Shown here piece by piece: positions 53,350-64,000 of a stretch of DNA of 64,000 bases. The stretch is taken from NCBI GenBank assembly GCA_009599575.1, contig VWND01000069.1, positions 310,001 through 374,000 on the forward strand. Direction: 5' to 3'. Under the pieces are notes generated by a model. It saw only the letters and a program-made list of their open reading frames with translations, had not been told where the DNA came from and searched no databases. The translations under genes were made by a program, and so were the position numbers. Numbering within the stretch: position 1 is the stretch's first letter; each line of letters begins with the position of its first letter. The DNA comes from Blumeriella jaapii (lineage: Eukaryota; Ascomycota; Leotiomycetes; Helotiales; Drepanopezizaceae).

Positions 53350-55512
53350 GTTGATGCCCCGCTGGGCGCGCCCAGTTGAGAAAGTTGAAGTTGAAATGCA
53401 GTGTTGAGGTGTAGGGCTGAGATGTGGAGGATAGTGGAAGTAGGGTAGGGTTGGAGTTGAGATGTATTGGTGAGATGTTGAGGCTGGGAAATGAAGATGA
53501 TTTTGATGGGAGAGGAGTAAATATGTGTGTGTCTTCCTAGCCACAAGCCGAATAAATACTTGAGCTTTATCGACTTCTAAAGTAATGGGATGATTCACCA
53601 GCAGGTTCGCTAGATTCGCTAGGCTCGCCGATAGGTTTGTGACTGTTTACTGTTTGGAGACCGGCGAACTTGTCGAGTTAAGGCACTGTGAACGAGGCAG
53701 TCGGAAGGACACGAATCGACAGCAATAAGCAAGTACAACTATCATCACGCTCAACATGGGTGGGATGCAATTACTTTTCTAGTAGAGTTGGTTTATTTGG
53801 TAACACTTGATCAATAGCCTAAAGACGAGTGAGAGAATCCTCTCGTAATACCTACTCTTGTTTGTTTTCACAAATTTGGATCTGGAAAATCACTCTACCC
53901 TAGAGCTTAGCATCGTGCTACATGGCAAGATGAGATGCTAATCGATTCATCGCCCTTGCTGAATGGATCTTGTTGCCCACATTCACTAGCAGATATCTAC
54001 TATCGTTAGTATTGTCTTTTGTTACTCGAATTTTCGGGAGAAAAGAATTCGGGATAGCAGAGACCAAGTTCGAATTGGGTAAGAAACACTCTTCTAAACG
54101 GACAGGTGTGACGGATGACGGAAGATGCAGCGTCGCCTTCGTAAATGGTTATTTGTTCACGTACGAGCAACCATGTGACGGAGTCTAGAGAGCCGGGCAG
54201 AGAGTCGACCCAGAGGCACGTTATGTAAACCTGACATCCGCCAGCGCCGTAACGGTAGGCTGAACTACAGCTTTCAAGAAGTAAGAGGAGTCTTAAATCG
54301 TTACACACAAGGACAACTTGACAGCAATTTGGTTATCTGGCGGTGTAAAATTAGAGGGCCCTTTCCTTTCTCAAATCCAGGGTCTTATTGACTAAGATTG
54401 ACTTGACAGGTTCGTTGGAAAGCAAACTTATCTTAAGGTGCGTTTATCTTTCGTAGCGGCGTCGGGAAAAGTAAATAAAAGCCAATTGGATCTGAGGTCG
54501 TTTGGAAAAGAAAGAGGAAGAAGGTTATAAGTAGGATAAAAAGCAGTTGCGCGGGGGGAAACAGCTATTGTCGAGAAGGGTTTGGTTATCATGAAAGATA
54601 GTTGTTGTCGATGCTGATTTGAGGTTTAAGAGATCTCTAGAACTGCATGCTTGGGGTCTAGACACACGACGTATGCCAAAATTGAGACAATATCTCAGAC
54701 GGACATAAATGTGTAACACAGAAGCCGCCGCTCCAAGTGATCAACTCAGTTGAGACGGGAAGGAGGGAAGGGACCCTTTCAATTTAGCTTAACTGCGAGA
54801 ATTTGGTTGCTATCATTATTTCCGTGAGATTAGATAACTCAATGACAGCAGGCATGATACTAACATGAATTCGAACTTTTTTCCAATGGAACAAGAACGA
54901 ATTAAGAAATTTATGAAAATACATCTCTTCAGCACAACTTGATTATTCAGGAAAATTGTCTTGAACCAATACTTTTTTACTTAATACTATTCTTAGAAGC
55001 AGACTTCATTCTCGCTGTCCACAAAGAATGCAGTGGCAAGGAATATGATACCTGATATCAGATCCGAAAAAAGGCGGATGGTAGCCTGTTGCAAACACCG
55101 CTAGACTACTTGTTCCCGGTAGCCCCTCCGACGTTCATCATAAATCGAGTGGTAATTGACTTACAAGAGGTAAATACCTCAGTTGTACAAAATGTCTACC
55201 TGTTGCCTAAGTCAAATGATATCCTCAATGCTACGCAGGAAACAAGGATTTGCTCGAGTATCGATTTGGAAATATTTGGTTTGAATTTTCCACTGTGTCA
55301 ATATTTAAGCTTTTGCAAGGCTTGATCCTGACTCGAGCCCAAATGGACTCCTCGAAGTCTCTTTCAAAATCCACCTATGCCCCAAATACTGTCCTATGCA
55401 CCCGTGTAAGACTTCAGCTTTCAAAGGTTCCCAATACCCGTGTTCCACTTCCGCTCTTTTGGAAGAAAGTCCTCTGAGTCTCTCACTCAAGAGCGCTTAC
55501 TCAACGAAGTCT
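53350..55512. other. 2.2-kb AT-richer intergenic region
   Basis: Visibly more AT-rich than the left half of the window, with no simple repeats and no supported gene. It could hold remnants of mobile DNA, but I see no terminal repeats or coding relics. Confidence 0.5.
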
Positions 55513-56877
55513 TTACCCAGTGAACCACAAGCTCATCCGATCCAGCTGCGAATCGACTAACTTACTCGTAGTCACCTCCTTCTTCTTCCAGATGCCTGAA
55601 CCGTAACCTCGCGCTAGCTCCTTCTCTAGCTCGCGCTCCTTCTCGCCCACGGGACTCTCCTTCACGATCCTCTGGACGGTCTCCGTTAAGCCATAGCTGA
55701 GCTTGTGCACCATGATCTTCCTCTTCTCCCGCGAAAGTTGCAGCGCCGTGAGCTCGCGACTCTTCGTACCAAACGCGGACTTCTCGCCGGCTTCGACCTC
55801 GTCTGAGATGTCGGCGTTGGGCTTGTAGGTGGTGACATAGAAGCCGTTGCTGGCATACCGACCGAGATGAGGGCTTGACTTGGTGGGAGTGAGGGCTTGG
55901 AGATGCTTGATTGATGGAGATGCCTTGGAAGGAGCCTGCCAGAGCTTGAGGGATTGGTTCTGAGCCCCTCGGACTGGGGTCTCGGGGGTGGGTGGTGTTC
56001 GAGATGAGGTGAGCGCTTCGCGGAACGGAAATCGGCTCGCTCCTCCCCAATTGATTATTGCCTTTGGATATGCGGGCGGAGTGAAAGGGTCGCTTGGAAA
56101 GCCAACACCATAACCCAAGGCGCCCTTTCGACAGCCTCCAGGAATTTGGAATTCTGAACTGGAGTTAGGCGGGGTGTAGAGGTGTCTGGTCGACAAAGTG
56201 GTGTTCTTGGCGGATCTCTTTGTTGACTTGCGGTTGCGAAGCGAGTTCTTGGTAGGGGTCGAAGGCGGGGTCAGAGGACCAGTTTTGGAGTCACCATGAC
56301 TTCTAGAAAAGCGCTTGCGTCCATTGGTGGGGGAGAATTCTTTGAGTCGTTTCCATTTGTGTGTGATGGGTAATTGAGAAAGGGATGCCAAGTCAGCTGA
56401 GCCATCGATTGACTCTAGTGCGGAAGAGGAGACAGAAGAGCCGGTGTTTGAGTCCCCGAATTTGCGCTTGATGGGACGACCAAAACCATAATTCGGCCTG
56501 GTCAAGCTCTTCTTAAATGTTGGTCTCTTATGTTGTAGATCGAATTCCTTTCGGTTGTTGTGGGAGATCGAAGGAAGGAGTCGTGTAGGAACAGTTTTTG
56601 GTTCGAAATAAACGTATTGCAGAGATCTACAGAAATTGCTGTTGCACGTATGTTGGTATGTTCCGTTATTGTTTGGAGACTTCTTATCCATAGGAGTGCC
56701 ATGTTGTAGATCGAAACACTTTGCATCGTTGTGGGAGATCGAAGTCGAGAGTCGTGTAACAACAACCCTTGGCTCGAAATGAACGCATTGAGGCGCAGGC
56801 CTATTGTATTTGCTGTTGCATACATCCTGGTTGGCTTTGGTAGACATGGCGCTTTTGAACATGGAATAGCTTTGCAT
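55513..56877 (-). CDS. Basic, mostly disordered protein of unknown function
   Basis: Single-exon 454 residues starting MQSYSMFKSAMSTKANQ. Near the N-terminus a block of about 40 residues is duplicated: VHFEPRVVVTRLSTSISHND then FDLQHGTPMDKKS, and VYFEPKTVPTRLLPSISHNN then FDLQHKRPTFKKS. The middle is Ser/Thr/Pro-rich with Lys/Arg patches (PIKRKFGDSN, RNRKSTKRSAKN) that could be nuclear signals. The C-terminus is a probable helix, KSRELTALQLSREKRKIMVH then SPVGEKERELEKELARGYGS, ending IWKKKEV..LWFTG. No family recognised. Later in-frame methionines are possible starts. Confidence 0.55.
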   Translation of the reverse strand: MQSYSMFKSAMSTKANQDVCNSKYNRPAPQCVHFEPRVVVTRLSTSISHNDAKCFDLQHGTPMDKKSPNNNGTYQHTCNSNFCRSLQYVYFEPKTVPTRLLPSISHNNRKEFDLQHKRPTFKKSLTRPNYGFGRPIKRKFGDSNTGSSVSSSALESIDGSADLASLSQLPITHKWKRLKEFSPTNGRKRFSRSHGDSKTGPLTPPSTPTKNSLRNRKSTKRSAKNTTLSTRHLYTPPNSSSEFQIPGGCRKGALGYGVGFPSDPFTPPAYPKAIINWGGASRFPFREALTSSRTPPTPETPVRGAQNQSLKLWQAPSKASPSIKHLQALTPTKSSPHLGRYASNGFYVTTYKPNADISDEVEAGEKSAFGTKSRELTALQLSREKRKIMVHKLSYGLTETVQRIVKESPVGEKERELEKELARGYGSGIWKKKEVTTSKLVDSQLDRMSLWFTG

Positions 56878-57073
56878 TGTTCGTATTGTGGTGGTGGTTA
56901 GTATTGCCGAGATGTCTAGAGATGGTGTTCTGTGCTCGGAAGATAATTTGAAGCTAGGACTCTATTCACTTTCGGCAGAACTTGCACATCGATTTTTTTT
57001 TGAAAGCCGAACTCGTGATTTGCATTAAAGTCACCGAAAAATCAAAGTGTGGAGATTCTAAGTACACGATCGC

Positions 57074-57568
57074 TTAGCGCATCATCATATGGCCTGAGAC
57101 CACTTTTTTCTTCCGCTGGTCCTTCCGGGACACGATTTTCTCGGTCTCGGATTCGGAGACAGCTCCAAACTTAAGGCCGTGACCTTCTGGGTGTTCTCTC
57201 CAAGTCAAGAAAGAATAGGCGATATCCTCCTTGTCGCAGGAAACCTGGCACAAAGACTCCAACCCCATGCCTTTTCTGAATTCTAACCACCAATCCTCCT
57301 CGATCTCATACCACGCGTCAGAAGACTTATCGAACGCGAAGTAGTAGGACGTCGTCGTGGTCGAAGTCTCTTTCACGACTTGTATGACTACTGTGGGTGT
57401 TGGATGCTTTGGTGGATAGGTTTTGAATTTATTCATAACTAAGCCATCACGACCTTCCTGAAGAAAGGAACGCAGCTCAAGGGAAATCGGGAGTACTGGA
57501 TCGCGGATCTTACTGATGAGGAAGTCTTTGCAGCAGTACCAGTCTAGGTGGATGGTTCCTTCGCACAT
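57074..57568 (-). CDS. Protein of unknown function
   Basis: Single-exon 164 residues starting MCEGTIHLDWYCCKDFL. Composition is that of a folded protein: alternating hydrophobic strands (TPTVVIQVVKE, TTTTSYYFAFD) and Trp/Glu-rich helix (WYEIEEDWWLEFRKGMG), then basic tail RKDQRKKKVV. No motif recognised, no introns seen. Lies about 200 bp upstream of the start of the preceding minus gene. Confidence 0.5.
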   Translation of the reverse strand: MCEGTIHLDWYCCKDFLISKIRDPVLPISLELRSFLQEGRDGLVMNKFKTYPPKHPTPTVVIQVVKETSTTTTSYYFAFDKSSDAWYEIEEDWWLEFRKGMGLESLCQVSCDKEDIAYSFLTWREHPEGHGLKFGAVSESETEKIVSRKDQRKKKVVSGHMMMR

Positions 57569-58332
57569 GATAGCGAGTAAACAATTGTGTAATAAGCGAG
57601 AACTTAGCGAGGCTCGATGTTCACCTTCTCAAAAGGTGATTGAATGAAGCTTTGGAAGTGGATGATTGAGATGGGAAGATATGAGACTTGTCTTTTCTTA
57701 AGTAAAGCTCTTCACCAGGCCTCATGCTATGAACGATAGTCAGAATGTCACCAACGTGATGCCAGACAGCAGGACAACGGGAATGCAGGGTGAATGATTA
57801 TGATTTCAACGGCAGGATGACCATTGCTATGACGACTGCGCACAGAAGTTTAAATAGGGTGATGAGTCCTTGCTGCCTTTGGGCGATGACTAGGGCATCG
57901 TTCATCGTCCCTCCCATCTACCCGAGTTTGTTTTTTTTGTTCCGCACACAATCGGATGGCATGACTGTACCATACTATGGCCCACTCATTCAAGAGAATT
58001 TGAGAATTAAGGGGCTGCAAGTATTCAACTGATGCAAGAAAATCATTGAAGCAGTCTGAGACCTGTTGTTATGTGTGACAGATCGTACGTGATTGTCGAT
58101 GAGTATCTCTATGGAAGCCACCAGAGCTTCAGTGGAAACTCCTGGCTCACGCACTTCGAAACAGCGATCAAAGTAAAGATGACTGAGCGAATTTAACGAT
58201 TGTAAGCCCAGGGTAGTGTGTAGTAACACACGTCCTTCGAGACCCCGTTATGCCACAAAAACACTAGTCATAAAAGTCCAGTAATTCACATGCTCGTCCC
58301 ATCCCACTCAGCATCCAAATCGAACAGCGTGG
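57569..58332. other. Intergenic region
   Basis: About 760 bp, no repeat or gene recognised. Confidence 0.5.
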
Positions 58333-58773
58333 ATGACAACCTCCAGCTTCAGCTTCGTCATCGTTCCAACACCTCCGGCGCAGCTATCAACACGACCTTT
58401 ATTCTGCTGCGCCCAGAACCATATCCCCCAATTATCACACACCAACGCCCTCGTAGAGACTAATCTCATCGCCCTGCGCACTTTCAGTCCCTTACTATCA
58501 AATTCTCCTACCACCGTCGTCTTCATACGGATCCAGTGACCTTTCCAAGCTTTCCCAGGTACCGCGCCGCTCCCTCGCGAGCTGATCTTGCCACAGACTC
58601 TCTATTACCTGCCGGCACCGGATCCTCGAGTCACGGAGCCTAGGTATTTTGCAGTGCTAGAGAATGGACGAGGAGACGGTGGCTATGTATCCCGAAGAGG
58701 TGTTTGGCTTGGTAGAGACGGAGAGAATGGAAGATCTGTGGAGAGGGGATATGAACTGGGTGAGAAGAAATGA
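58333..58773 (+). pseudogene. Possible small gene broken by one in-frame stop
   Basis: A frame starting MTTSSFSFVIVPTPPAQLST runs to FIRIQ, meets TGA at 58537-58539, and continues in the same frame as FQAFPGTAPLPRELILPQ and PDPRVTEPRYFAVLENGRG to a stop at 58771. The composition of both halves is protein-like and the frame is shared. A 23-nt intron would be needed to bypass the stop, which is too short. Either a nonsense-mutated gene or chance; the true start and identity are unknown. Confidence 0.3.
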
Positions 58774-59234
58774 CTTGGGGAAAGACGACGAGGGAAGTGG
58801 ACGGGTGATGGAGGTGTAACGGTTGTGAGAAGGACTACTCGGTCCGGAGAGCAGAATTCTAAACGCAAGATCGGGATGCGTACGAATGTAGGATGAGCGG
58901 ACGAATACAGATGAGAATCTTCGTGTACAATCGCTTGGAGACCAAATCTCCACAGTCGATCTTGTCTGGGACTCTTTTGAGACCTGAATTCTTTGCACAT
59001 TCTAGACTATCGTTTCGTCTCACCATTTGATGCCGTTTGGATTGAAGAAATCATAGAAACAGCAAAACCGGACAAAATGGAAGAAATTGGATCACTCGAA
59101 GCAACGCAGATTGCAAGGCAGGAGACGAGGCCGGGTGTTCATTACGCAGCACAATAGAACAATCCACACAAGCTCGAACTTCCAAGCTCAACTTCTCAAG
59201 CCTTCTTATCAATCTGTGCACCCTTAAAGGAAAG

Positions 59235-59936
59235 TCAATTCTCAGAAAACCATACTCTCAACTCAAACACCACCCCGTGCTCCTTACACCAGAAGCTCTC
59301 AACACCATCCGCTTGCAAGAACTGCCTCCCTTCCCCTGTCACCATCCCGGCAATGGGCTTCAGACTCGCACAAGCTTCATTTTCTGGGATCTCGCGGAAT
59401 CCCCTTCCTTTGATAAGGCTATTGTCGACGAGGATCGTAGGTGTGGTGGTGCTTTCCAGAGGGACGAAATAGCGTTCGTCCAGGGAGGGGTAAGGACTAG
59501 CCTGAGACGGAGAAGGGAGGGTGATTTCGATGAAGTCTGAGGGTGATAATGGCTCTTGCGCCATGGGGCCTTCGGGTGTGGTGGTAGCGGGATGGGAGAC
59601 GTGTCTTGAGTTGAGAGGTGGTGGGCTTAACGGGATATTAACGAAGGAGGAGTATTCATCTGCTAACGCTGGCGAAATCGAGACATTGTGTGTGTCGATA
59701 GGTCGAATCTTCTTGACTTGGATGATGACGAAGTATCGCGGTACGTAGCCTACTGGGACGGTGGTCGGGATCGGGATGTGTGAGGTACAGAGATACACCA
59801 GGAAAGTGCTTAGCAGGGGCCCGAGTTCCTTGCCTGGGGGTAGAGGTTTGTGGGTTACGTTTGGGGGAAGCAAGCGGGAGAGATGCTTGATGGTGATAGG
59901 AATGGCTGAGGAGCAGCAGAGGGGCCCTGGTATCAT
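59235..59936 (-). CDS. Protein of unknown function
   Basis: Single-exon 233 residues starting MIPGPLCCSSAIPIT. Pro/Ser-rich with a folded-looking segment TVPVGYVPRYFVIIQVKKIR and a C-terminal part EGRQFLQADGVESFWCKEHG then VVFELRVWFSEN. No transmembrane signature or motif recognised. Same strand and spacing style as the three unknown genes to its left. Confidence 0.45.
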   Translation of the reverse strand: MIPGPLCCSSAIPITIKHLSRLLPPNVTHKPLPPGKELGPLLSTFLVYLCTSHIPIPTTVPVGYVPRYFVIIQVKKIRPIDTHNVSISPALADEYSSFVNIPLSPPPLNSRHVSHPATTTPEGPMAQEPLSPSDFIEITLPSPSQASPYPSLDERYFVPLESTTTPTILVDNSLIKGRGFREIPENEACASLKPIAGMVTGEGRQFLQADGVESFWCKEHGVVFELRVWFSEN

Positions 59937-60570
59937 TCTTAGGCGGACGGTGACTGCTATGTTCTGGGTTCATTTTGTTCTGGGATGGGAAGAAGATCGA
60001 GTTGGATACTTAAGGGTGTTTTGGGACATAATGGAAATGTGTTTGCATGGTCCCTTTTAAAGACACCTTAAAGATGTACTTGTTGCGCTTTTGCATCTGA
60101 GAGATACAAGATGACTTAGAAGGCTTTGTTACACACCGACCTTTCGAATAGACAACGAGAATTGATACTGGCTGAATAGAACATTGGTTTACGCCATTGA
60201 GTTTCTTCGCTCGCTTGAATGAGACACGAGAAGCAATGAATGGTATGAAACTCGGAAGTGTAACGGCGAGTAGCCCAGTCTTGTGACTTTGTCTTGCTTG
60301 GCAAGAAAGGAATTCCGTGGCATTGTGATATCAATCAAAAAGACTGGGGGAGGGTGGGCTCACATAAGCAAGGGGAAACAGAGCTGGATGATATACTGTA
60401 GGTCTTTGATAGCCTGAAAAGAATCAGACAGAATTACAAGCACAGTCTACCCAACGCATAAGAACACACTGATAATAGGTATGCACTCAAAGACCTGCAA
60501 AGCATTCTGCAACATGATTCAGAAGTAGTTCGGCGTAATACAGATCCCGAATAGACCAATCAAACAAAGA
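59937..60570. other. Intergenic region
   Basis: About 630 bp, no feature recognised. Confidence 0.5.
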
Positions 60571-61459
60571 CTACTTCGATTTCGAGGAGTTCGATTCCGA
60601 CAATTCCCTCTTGGCAGCTTCTTCGCGTTCCCGACACCGTATGGCCTCAATGCTCTCATCAACCAACAAAATTTGCGCGTTGATTCGAAGCAGTTTTTCA
60701 TGCAGCATCTTTGCATACTCGGCATCGGACAAGACTTGCACAGGACTCCACTTTGAGTTTAGCCAGGAGTCCTTGAGGTCCTTTTCAGGCGCATCAGCCA
60801 GCTCCGACTTGCGGGCATCGGCTATATTGTACAGAGCCTGTCCTGTTGCTCCAAAGATGGAAAACATGATTGCTCCCGGTATCACATTCTTCCTTCCACC
60901 TGCGACTAGTATTAGAACATGAACCATGGAGAAAGTAGGTATACTGACGTAGCAGACCACCTGCAGAGCCCCCGATCGCTCCAGCTATCGCACTGGCTGA
61001 CACCTTTTCCTTGGGAGTGACTTTCTCCTTGCCCCATGCTTGAAGGACTGCACCTCTTGAGGCTTAAGAGAAGACTTTAGCATTGGGTTTGAGGTCCTGG
61101 CCAGGGACAGGACATACCCCAAAAGGTGGCTCCAAGAACCGACCATTGAATTCCTGATGCTAGCGCGAAGATAAAGGGGGTACTAGAGCGGATGATACCA
61201 GCAAAGCCGCCAACAAGTACGCCAGACATGCCTGCAGTTGAAGTGAGCTCGAATTCAAGGCATGACATCACGTGCTGACCTGAAACGGGGTCTGAAGCGT
61301 TGTGAGAAGGAAATCTAGATCCATACCTGAAAGCCCGCCGAATTGAAGTGCAGGACCAATGATCTCTAGAATTTCTGGAGGCAAGTCATTACGTCGTTGG
61401 GGAGCATCGCCGGCTGCCGCTGCATCTACTGGTCGTGTCATATCGTCCTTGATTCTCAT
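60571..61459 (-). CDS. Tim17/Tim22/Tim23-like small membrane protein
   Basis: Four exons, 61459-61327, 61231-61118, 61062-60949 and 60899-60571, give 229 residues (223 if the second methionine at 61441 is used). Donors GTATGG, GTATGT, GTCAGT; introns 95, 55 and 49 nt; every phase is 1. Three or four short glycine-rich helices, GVLVGGFAGIIRSSTPFIFA, LASGIQWSVLGATFWASRGA, ASAIAGAIGGSAGGLLRGRK and NVIPGAIMFSIFGATGQALY, resemble the Tim17-superfamily topology of mitochondrial membranes. The C-terminal third is a charged helix rich in Glu/Lys. Function not assigned beyond likely mitochondrial inner-membrane residence. Divergent from eIF4B. Confidence 0.65.
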
Positions 61460-61891
61460 GTAAGAGCTGTGTTTGATGATGGTAGAATCAGCTGAAAGAA
61501 AGCAAGATGAACGAGTCAGGTTGTAAATCGACTTCACCCATTGTCAAGAAGTGAGCGAATCGCCTGGATTGGATTTTGATATTGGAATGAAATGGATACG
61601 GTGGCACTAGCCTTGAAACAGACTAGCGTTGGCGCACCCTTGTGGCAGGGAAGGCTTGTTGCCGTCGACCATTTTTTGCTCCCACACCACAAAAGTATCC
61701 GGCCGACTACAAGCCACGACGACGACGACGACGACGACAACGACGACGACGCAGCTAAGTCCCTCGAGCTTGACCATCACCACGGACTCCAAATTCAAAT
61801 ATTGCCGAAGGAATTGTTGTCCTTCTGAAACTCTCCCCGGACAACGCGCAAGACCAGGTGTTCTCGCGCCTCGTCCGAAAAAGCCGCAATC
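61460..61891. promoter_or_regulatory. Bidirectional promoter/leader region with GAC repeat
   Basis: 432 bp between start codons. It holds a GAC trinucleotide run (61711-61750) and, on the minus side, a CTTTCAG that could end a 5' UTR intron of the Tim17-like gene. Confidence 0.45.
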
Positions 61892-63997
61892 ATGGGTGAG
61901 CTTTTTGCCCGGGCCTCACTCTGCTTCTCTACGGCTCCCCGGTCTCAGAGTGATGGACTGCGATCAGGAACTAGCGCTGATGTTTCTCTTATATAGCTCC
62001 GAAGAAGAAAGAACAGCAGAAGATGTCCCTCGGGGCCTTTTTGACTGACGAGAGTAAGATGGCAACCCCAACCGCAGCCTTACACAGCTGGGACTGACAC
62101 GAGGCAGAGATGGGGTCTTGGGCCGATGAAATGGAGGACATGCCAGTTTGTAAGCTTCCCCCATTCCTGCGGCATTGATTATCGCTAACGTGTGTCTTCA
62201 AGCCGGTACGAGTTTCGCAGGGCCACAGCACCCCTTTCGGAAGCGCGCAACTAATGTCCGTAGACTCTCGCACTGGCTATGGAGCCAGTGAAAGACGCAC
62301 CTACAACTCTGGTACCGGTACATATGGTGGAAGCACCGCAGGAGGTTAGTGTTCGCTTTGCGCTCCCAGTTCTTGAAAGATACGTTCTAACTAGTCTTCA
62401 GGCTATTCTGTCCGTGAGGAACTCCCCCTCCCTGACAAGCCACCTTTTACCGTTCATCTCGGCAACCTCTCCTTCGAAGCCACCGTCGGCGATGTCACCG
62501 ATTTCTTTGCAGGCTGCGAATGCACCAACGTACGAATCATCGAGGACAAGCTTGAGATGAAGCCCAAAGGGTTTGGATACGCCGAGTTCGGTTCCCGAGA
62601 TGGCTTGAAGCAAGCTTTGACTCTCAACGGAAGCTCGTTCCAAGGACGCAACATCAGAATCAGTGTCGCTGATCCTCGTACGTCCTCTTACAAAATGCCA
62701 TGTAGTTTTACTGACGTGTATTGCAGCCAAGGATAGAGGAGACCGACCAGAGGCCCGGGAGATTACTGACTGGAGCAGAAAGGGACCGCTTCCAGATTTG
62801 CCAGGCCGAGGTAACGATCGAGGGGGTGATCGCCGTGGACCAGAACGCACGGGTGGATTCGGATCCGACTTTGGAGGAGAGCGAGGAGAGCGCAGAGAAC
62901 GCTTCCCCGAGGGCGATGGAAAGGTTCGAGACTTTGGAAATTGGGATCGCAAAGGTCCATTGTCTCCATTGCCACAAACAGAGCGAGGACCTAGAGAGGG
63001 AGGCCGCCCACGAACAAATGACGGACCAAGAGGCGAGGGATACCGGGAAGCCCCTGCCGCTCAATGGGGTGAAGGCCGAGCACAAGGATCGCAAGATGGC
63101 TCCAGGCCTCCAAGACGGGAATTCCAGGAGCGGCCGGTCGTAGAGCGTGCGCCAACTGCTGCCGAGCAAGACAATCAATGGCGCGCGAAGATGCGTCCTG
63201 ATGTTCCTGCTCCTGCGCCAAATTCTTCAGGGCCATCACGGGATGGAAGCGAGGCTCCATCACCCCCGGCACCTGGAAACGCCCTTCCTGTCGGCCGACC
63301 CAAGCTGAACCTCGCCAAGCGAACTGTGTCTGAAGCTCTTGAGCAACCTTCCCCAACTGTTTCAAACTCCGGTGATGCTAAGGCAAGCCCATTTGGTGGT
63401 GCTCGCCCCATCGACACGGCAGCAAAGGAGCGGGAGATCGAAGAGAAGAAGATTGCAGCTGCCAGGGAGAAGAAGGAGGCCGAGGACAAAGCCCGAGAGG
63501 AGAAGAAAGAGGCTGCGGCAAAAAAAGCTGCCGAGGAAGCTGCAGAGGCTGCGAAGAAGAGTGAACAACCGACCGAGGGTGAGGACGCAAGCAAGCCCGA
63601 GGAGACCATTGAGAGAGAGAATGCAAATGGCGAGATCGTGGATGACAAGTCGGTCAAGCCGAGAGAGATTGTCCGGGATGCACGACCCAAGCCAGCGGAG
63701 ACTGGTGCCTGGAGACGTGCTTCAAACGGTCCGCCACCACCGAGAGATGATATCCCACGTGGCCCAAGAGGTCGAGGAGGTAGAGGTCGTGGAGAAGGTC
63801 GTGGAGAAGGCCGCGGAGGCCCAAGACATGTCGATGACCGAGGGGGTAGACAGAACAACGGCCGAGCACCCGAGTCGCCTGTCCAATCTTCGACACCTAC
63901 CACGGAGGTCCTTGAAGACGACGGATGGAGCACCGTCCAAAAGCCCAAGAAGAACAACCGTGGCGGAAACCAAGGCTCGCGACCAATTGCATCGTAA
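61892..63997 (+). CDS. Translation initiation factor eIF4B (Tif3-like)
   Basis: Six exons, 61892-61895, 61997-62053, 62108-62149, 62264-62344, 62402-62677 and 62727-63997, give 576 residues. eIF4B stimulates the eIF4A helicase during scanning. The start MAPKKKEQQKMSLGAFLTDE and the block GSWADEMEDMP are the family hallmark. An RRM follows (about 76-152) with RNP2 VHLGNL and RNP1 KGFGYAEF. After it come Arg/Gly/Asp-rich repeats (ITDWSRKGPLPDLPGR, FGNWDRKGPLSPLPQ), a conserved GRPKLNLAKR-type motif, a long Lys/Glu/Ala coiled-coil and an RGG-rich tail. The first coding exon is only four bases (ATGG). Intron 3 has an alternative acceptor at about 62215, but only the acceptor at 62263 keeps the frame. 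The stop TAA ends three bases before the window edge. Confidence 0.92.
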
Positions 63998-64000
63998 TCC

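Noticed and set aside
53350..55512. Possible transposon relic in the AT-richer region
   Set aside because: No terminal inverted repeats, target-site duplication or coding remnant seen.

Overview
The window is nuclear DNA of a filamentous ascomycete (Pezizomycotina). The evidence is short GT-AG introns (about 48-350 nt), fungal-type gene families (C2H2 regulator with a fungal transcription-factor domain, Pex11C-like peroxin, vacuolar alkaline phosphatase, fungal eIF4B, Rad5) and a small secreted cysteine-rich protein. I cannot place it below that level.

Layout. A C2H2 zinc-finger regulator leaves the left edge (1-2477, minus). After it comes about 6.2 kb of satellite-like sequence, then a Pex11-type peroxin (8704-9633) convergent with an Mpv17/PMP22-family membrane protein gene that carries an apparent frameshift (10413-11279). 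A conserved cysteine-containing protein of unknown function (12973-14538) is followed by three diverged copies of a roughly 270-bp unit. Next are a tandem PH-domain protein (17401-18717), a small secreted cysteine-rich protein (19657-19911), a small cysteine-rich two-exon protein (20492-21052) and an alkaline phosphatase (22034-23887). RPL34 and PRP8 are divergent (24891-33608). A Myb/SANT protein (37414-38447) stands alone between repeat-filled flanks of 3.8 and 4.6 kb. The right third is gene-denser and almost free of repeats: a decayed membrane-protein gene (43034-45032), NDUFAF6-like and RAD5 as a divergent pair (45821-50708), four minus-strand proteins of unknown function (51742-59936), and a Tim17-like membrane protein divergent from eIF4B (60571-63997).

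The most striking structure outside the genes is a family of pentanucleotide arrays, TACAG on one strand switching to its complement TACTG, so that many arrays are head-to-head palindromes. They fill the intergenic spaces of about 4-8.6, 16-17.3, 20-20.5, 34-35.6 and 40-41.5 kb. I see none around the housekeeping blocks at 22-33.6 and 42-64 kb.

Functional threads. Spliceosome (PRP8), translation (RPL34, eIF4B), replication-stress tolerance (RAD5), complex I assembly (NDUFAF6-like) and peroxisome membrane (Pex11C with a PMP22-like neighbour) are represented. Three head-to-head gene pairs share short promoters. Two of these carry recognisable candidate elements: CACGTG plus TTAGGG at RPL34/PRP8, and G1/S-type CGCGAAA/ACGCGA boxes at RAD5. 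All exon structures were derived by eye from splice consensus, phase and remembered family sequence; none was checked against transcripts.
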